From: Brasenia schreberi
Lineage: Eukaryota > Streptophyta > Magnoliopsida > Nymphaeales > Cabombaceae
Length of the DNA stretch: 64,000 nucleotides
Assembly: GCA_036023115.1 (NCBI GenBank)
Contig: JAYKKT010000041.1
Coordinates: 4,923,501 to 4,987,500 of the forward strand
Reading direction: 5' to 3'
In this document: positions 59,993-64,000 of the stretch, in pieces
Layout: every line of letters starts with the position of its first letter
Position numbering within the stretch: the first letter of the stretch is position 1
The notes under the pieces: generated by a model
What the model was told of the DNA's origin: nothing
Database searches by the model: none
The model's input: the letters and a program-made list of their open reading frames with translations, nothing else
Translations under genes and position numbers: made by a program

Positions 59993-61129
59993 TCGTTTGG
60001 GTTGGATCTGGATGACCCGATCCGTATATCAATTGCATGTCTCTAACAACCAAACCTAATATGAACATATTATCAAATGCATTCGATACCAAACCTTTAT
60101 CTTCGGAAGCTATTGTCCTTGCATCAATCTTTCCTTTCTTTTGATGATACCGACCTTACCCTCTCGAAATTGATTTCTTTCCGAGTACGAGCTTTTTTTC
60201 TAGAAAGCTCACTTTCTCTTTTTAACGCTCGTTTTCCTTTTTTGGGCGCCCACCTTCCTTCAACTTGTTATTTTGATACATGTATCTTTTCAAAAGGCAA
60301 GCTTTCAACATACTTTTCAACATAAATCTTTTAAGGAAACAAAATCTTATTTCTCCAGTGCTGAGGGTAAAATCGTTATTTTTATCCAATTTTGTCCAAA
60401 TTCAGAATTTTCAGAAAGGGAAGCACTCTTTTATCATTTTAAGGCTTCCATAAAATTTTGGTGCCAAAACACACTTGTTTGATGCCTTTTTATTTTCAAA
60501 ACCCGAAATTGTCAAAAATAACTAATTTCCTAAGAGGCAAAAGTTTAAAAAAAAATTGGATGTTTACAGGTATGTAAGAAATAAGGTTGTGTAACGTTGC
60601 ATATACAAGATACTAAGTATGTTGCTTACAGTATGGCTGCTACTAGTGCCATTTGGATAAACCACTTCATATGTAGTCTGAAGCTAAACATAACCAACGA
60701 GCCAGTTGTTATTTATTTTGACAACAATGTAGTGATTACTCTTATTAAGAGGAGCTAATAGCTCACGAAGTAGGCATATAATGGTTAAATATTACTATGT
60801 TCATGATATGCTCAAAAGAAATAAAATAACTATTTATTATATGCCAACTACTGATATGTTGGGTGACCCCTTAACAAAAGGCATCTCAGAAGAATTGTTT
60901 ACTAAACATGTAACCCATATGGGGTTGAGATTTGCCTAGTGTATAAATATAGAAAATACACTTTGTTGTGGGTTATGCAGGAAAAACACATTGCTTGTGA
61001 AAAACCACATAAGGGATAAAAGTTTCAATATACTTGTAATAAGAAAAAATAATACAACTGGATAAATCCTAAAGTAACGGGAGGAAAAACTAATGTATCA
61101 AAGGTTGGCTCTAGTTGACAAGTGGGAGA

Positions 61130-61671
61130 TGTAAGTAGTGGATGGCCACTATCGGCTTCATTACTAACAACAACCATGAAATGTAGGAAGGAAGAAGGGC
61201 CCTCTTCCTAAATTTCATGAGTTATATTTTTGAAAATATAAACATTAGTAAAAACTATTTTGTTTTGAAAAAGTCATATGTATTTCCCAAATAAAATGAA
61301 ATGGTTGTTGAAAAGAAAAGCCTAGAGGGAAAAACTCGGAAGATAGAAAAAGACATGTATAAATAAAAAAGAATCATATAAAAAAATATGATATGCAATA
61401 CAATCTTCTAAGAAAAGCCTCTATCAATCTTCTAAGAAAAGCCTCTATAGGTAACCTAGAACACATCTCTCTCATCTATTTTCTTCTCTCTCATCATATT
61501 TACAGGAATATAGAAGAGACTTTAATCAACTACATATTACGAAAACAAATGGAATACAGATCACAAGAGAAATTGAAAAGCAAAGTTAGAGATTGGACAG
61601 TCGGCTTTTGCAAACTATAACCAAAGCCCAACATCCTATATGGCTCCGGCAAACTGAACAACTGCCTAACA
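61130..61671 (+). repeat. 3' LTR of copia 3 (542 bp)
   Basis: TGTAAGTAGTGGATGGCC...CTGCCTAACA. Contains a small internal duplication (CAATCTTCTAAGAAAAGCCT twice, near 61401 and 61426) that helps explain why it is longer than the 5' LTR. Followed by AGAAT, the target duplication. Confidence 0.93.
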
Positions 61672-61676
61672 AGAAT

Positions 61677-62393
61677 GAAGGACAGGAGCGCAAATGACAT
61701 GAAAGTTGGCGGTGTTGACCATGGAAGAGTTGATAGTGGTACTGGCAACAAACAAAGAAGGTGATGGTAGTGACGGTGGCAGAAAATTGTGAATATGTTG
61801 GCAGTGATGGGGTGGTTCTGGATGGTGGCAGGGGTGATCTTGGTGGTGGCCATGAAAAGGTAGTAGTGATAATAATGATGTCAACAAGAGGTAATGGGTG
61901 ATGATGGACAACACTAGTGAAAAATCATGGTAGTGGTGATAACAACAAATAACGGGGTGGTGACAGTGTTGAAGGTGAGAAGTAGCAATGCTGGTGAATT
62001 TTGTGGGAGTAACACGGCTCGCTTCTTCTTCTTCTTCTTCGTTGAATCATCTTCATATTTGAGCCATAATCCTAAGTGCAATTATCACATGGCGAACCCT
62101 TGAAGCTAAGCTGAGTCACATGTTGGGTTGAAAAGTGTCGTCCAACATTACTTTGTTGATGTAAGATGGTCTTAGGAAAGGTGCGTAAAACTAGAAAATC
62201 AAATGAAGGAGAAATCATCCCATTCACATGGAGGACGAAAATTTGCGTGTTCTCACAACGGTTCTCCAAGTCCATGAACGCTATAGAGAAAATATTCCAC
62301 TATGATCAATTTCATACGTGAAGACAGAAACCACTTCATATAACTTATGGCATTTTTTGATAAACTAAGAAAATTAAGATGATATTCTAATGG
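61677..62393. other. GGTGAT-rich low-complexity sequence between two copia elements
   Basis: 61690-61990 is rich in GGTGGTGATGG-type strings on the plus strand. A (TTC)n run lies at 62023-62041. Short Pro/His/Leu-rich minus-strand ORFs here reflect composition, not genes. Confidence 0.6.
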
Positions 62394-62882
62394 GATCGGT
62401 TACAATCCGAAATTTGGGTTGAGGCAGCCGAAGATTGCTGAAGTCTTCTAGCATTCAATTGTGATAAAGCAAAAGCCGACTGTCCATTTTTTGATCGGTG
62501 TTTTCTTTCTTCTTTCTTTGTATCCCCTGTAAATATTAGGAACAAAGTGTGTGTAAAATGATTTCTTGGTTACCCGCCGAGAGTTTTCTCATACGACTTT
62601 GAGTAATAATCACTTTTCTATGTTCTATTCAATATCTTTTTTTATACAGTTTCTCTCTATTTATACATGGCTTTCTATCTTCTGAGTTCACCGCTTTGGG
62701 CTTTCCTTTTTAACAGTCTTGCTTTAATCCGGGAGATGCGTGTATACTTTTCGAAAACAAAAACTTATTTTAAAAACATTTGATTTTTAAAAACATAAGA
62801 TCTCATGAAATCTAGGAAGATGACCCTTCCCGCATTTCATGGTCATTGTTATGGGGCCGAGAGTGGCCATCCACTACTTACA
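62394..62882 (-). repeat. 3' LTR of copia 4
   Basis: On the minus strand it begins TGTAAGTAGTGGATGGCCACT at 62882, the same start as the copia 3 3' LTR. The far end is set at TGGGATCGG (62394) by the TG/CA rule and is tentative. A TATA-like minus-strand TATAAATAGAG is at about 62658-62668. Polypurine tract (minus GTGGGAGA) just inside at 62883-62890. Confidence 0.8.
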
Positions 62883-64000
62883 TCTCCCACTTGGCCACTA
62901 GAACCAATCTTTTTGATACACTAGTTTTTCTCCCACTCTTTTGGGGTTTTTCAAGTTGTATCATTTTTCCTTGTTGCAACAAAATTGCAACTTACTTCTC
63001 TTATGCGGTTTTTCCACAAGCAATGTGTTTCTCCAGCATAACTCACAACAAAGTATATTTTCTATACTTATACACTAAGCATATCTCAACCCCATATGGG
63101 TTACATGTTTAGTAAACAATTCTTCTTAAATGCCTTTTGTTAAGGGGTCTGCCAACATATCAATAGTTGGCATATAACATATAGTTATTTCATTTCTTTT
63201 GAGCATATCATGAACATAGTGATATTTAACCATTATATGCTTGCTTTGTGAGTTATCAGCTATACTCTTAATAAGAGTAATTGCTGTATTATTGTCACAA
63301 TATATAACAATTGGCTCGTTGGCTATATCTAGCTTGAAATCACGTATGAAGCGGCTTATTCAAACGACACTAGTAGCAGTCATACTGCAAACAACATACT
63401 CAGCCTCTTGTGTATGCAACGTTGCACAACCTTATTTCTTTCATACCCAAAAAATTGCACCACCTCCAAATAAAAATATTTGTTCTGAGGTTGATTTATT
63501 ATCATCTTTGCTACCAATAAAGTCAACATCTAAGTATCCTATCACTTTTAGTTCATCTGCTTGAAAACAAAGCTTTAAGTCTTTTCTTCCTTTAAGATAT
63601 TTTAGAATCTTTTGACAACTATCCAATGTTGTCATCTAGGATTACTTTAATATCTACTTACAAGACCAACAACAAGGCTAATATTAGGTTTTGTGCATAA
63701 CATAGCATATAACATTGCCATTGTCATTGTCATTCCCAGTCATCAATCATCTCAATGTCATTCTCAGTCAACAATATATCATCTACATATAAAGATAAGA
63801 TGACAAAGTAACTCCCACTGTTCCATACATATATACAGTGATCAAGTTCATTACCCACAAACTCAAGTTCAATAATGACATTTTGGAAAGTCAAATACCA
63901 TTGGCGAGGTGATTGTTTGAGGCCATATAGAGATTTTCTCAACCTCTATACTTTATATTCATGGCCTTAAACTATATATCCTTCGGGTTGCTGCATATAT
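62883..64000 (-). mobile_element. Copia 4: 3' part of the internal region, runs off the window
   Basis: Minus-strand copia pol. RT end at 63942-63730 (KSLYGLKQSPRQWYLTFQN, SLYVDDILLTENDIEM, catalytic YVDD near 63780), RNase H at about 63640-63080 (YLDVDFIGSKDDNKST, FLFGGGAIFW). A deletion between 63760 and 63700 removes the RT-RNase H linker (the MIDDWE end runs into repeated CATTGTCATTGTCATTC). Stops present. The 5' part lies beyond 64000. Confidence 0.9.

Larger units (their letters stand above)
58333..60568. mobile_element. Solo LTR of another retrotransposon family, 2236 bp
   Basis: Starts TGTAAACGTG, ends GATGTTTACA, so it has TG...CA ends with a 7-8 bp inverted repeat. Exact 5-bp duplication GGTAT at 58328-58332 and 60569-60573. 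Removing it rejoins the copia 3 RNase H (GGGAVSWV|CKK..GC). No coding region inside. A long LTR of this size is usual for some Gypsy families, but lineage cannot be named. A TATA-like CTTTTTATAGG at about 59736 and a CT tract suggest plus orientation. Confidence 0.9.
53575..61129 (+). mobile_element. Copia 3: internal region, inactivated, split by a solo LTR
   Basis: Plus-strand Ty1/copia internal region. Leader 53594-54855 with purine-rich short repeats. gag begins MSGLTKTKKLNYLNFQT at 54856, with a stop right after. Degenerate knuckle CFNCGKMGQ near 55580 (His and last Cys lost). Protease WWIDSLAT near 55735. Integrase zinc-binding part WNKRLGH...CEACIK (56140-56270). Integrase core about 56330-56760 (with GVVERYNKTLLN). 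RT 57240-57880 (CKx.LKKKYNINGT, MHQPKGYIVEG, catalytic YVDD near 57750). RNase H starts at 58230 (YLNADFAGNKDDNKST) and resumes at 60574 after the solo LTR, ending near 60940 (DPLTKGISEELFTKH). Polypurine tract ACAAGTGGGAGA at about 61118-61129. Many stops. Confidence 0.92.

Noticed and set aside
61530..61914. His/Pro/Leu-rich minus-strand ORFs
   Set aside because: Low-complexity GGTGAT sequence read backwards, partly inside the copia 3 LTR; no family, no context.
1..64000. Search for a viral insertion, because reverse transcriptases and integrases are abundant
   Set aside because: All RT domains fit RTE or Ty1/copia elements (FVDD or YVDD/YIDD with PR-INT-RT-RH order); no movement, coat or envelope protein seen.

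Overview
The window is nuclear DNA of a flowering plant. It has split genes with GT..AG introns, a chloroplast-targeted CBBY-type phosphatase, two plant-type 3-ketoacyl-CoA reductase genes, RTE- and L1-type LINEs, Ty1/copia elements, hAT-type DNA transposon remnants and many long (TA)n and (CT)n tracts. The species cannot be fixed from the sequence alone. No CRISPR array, rRNA gene or bacterial operon was seen.

Layout. 1-2250 is an eroded L1-type LINE split by a small RTE copy (782-1752) with a clear target-site duplication. 2251-5780 is mostly unannotated, with short duplications. 5781-20182 (minus strand) is one complete 8-exon CBBY/xylulose-1,5-bisphosphate phosphatase gene (318 aa). Its last intron (5905-15352) has grown to 9.4 kb. 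It holds an RTE LINE (6042 to about 12010) interrupted by a 205-bp RTE deletion derivative and by a full-length RTE LINE (7445-11979), which itself carries a 1246-bp hAT-like element (7754-8999). The same intron holds a processed pseudogene of a ROF1/FKBP62-type immunophilin, a PPR gene scrap, an LTR with its polypurine tract, and another RTE copy.

21384-27522 is a complete but inactivated minus-strand Ty1/copia element (copia 1). 27528-31494 is largely anonymous, with a 19-bp perfect hairpin and a tRNA-like SINE head. 31495-37242 (plus) is KCR gene A (312 aa, 3 exons), with an RTE scrap in intron 1 and an LTR-less copia fragment (copia 2) in intron 2. 37592-38060 is an exon-less copy of KCR intron sequence. 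38061-49170 is repeat-derived, unannotated DNA with several tandem duplications and an eroded hAT transposase. 49171-51227 (minus) is KCR gene B (314 aa), facing gene A tail to tail.

51780-53045 is a three-copy direct repeat, each copy with its own long (TA)n tract. 53075-61671 is a plus-strand copia element (copia 3) with both LTRs and a 5-bp target duplication; its RNase H region is split by a 2236-bp solo LTR of another family. 62394-64000 is the 3' end of a fourth, minus-strand copia element whose LTR is related to that of copia 3.

Only three genes look intact: CBBY, a plastid enzyme that removes a Rubisco misfire product, and the two KCR paralogs, ER enzymes of very-long-chain fatty acid elongation. 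They do not form a common pathway. Most of the rest is transposon archaeology, and much of it can be ordered in time from target-site duplications read directly in the sequence. I found no convincing new molecular system.
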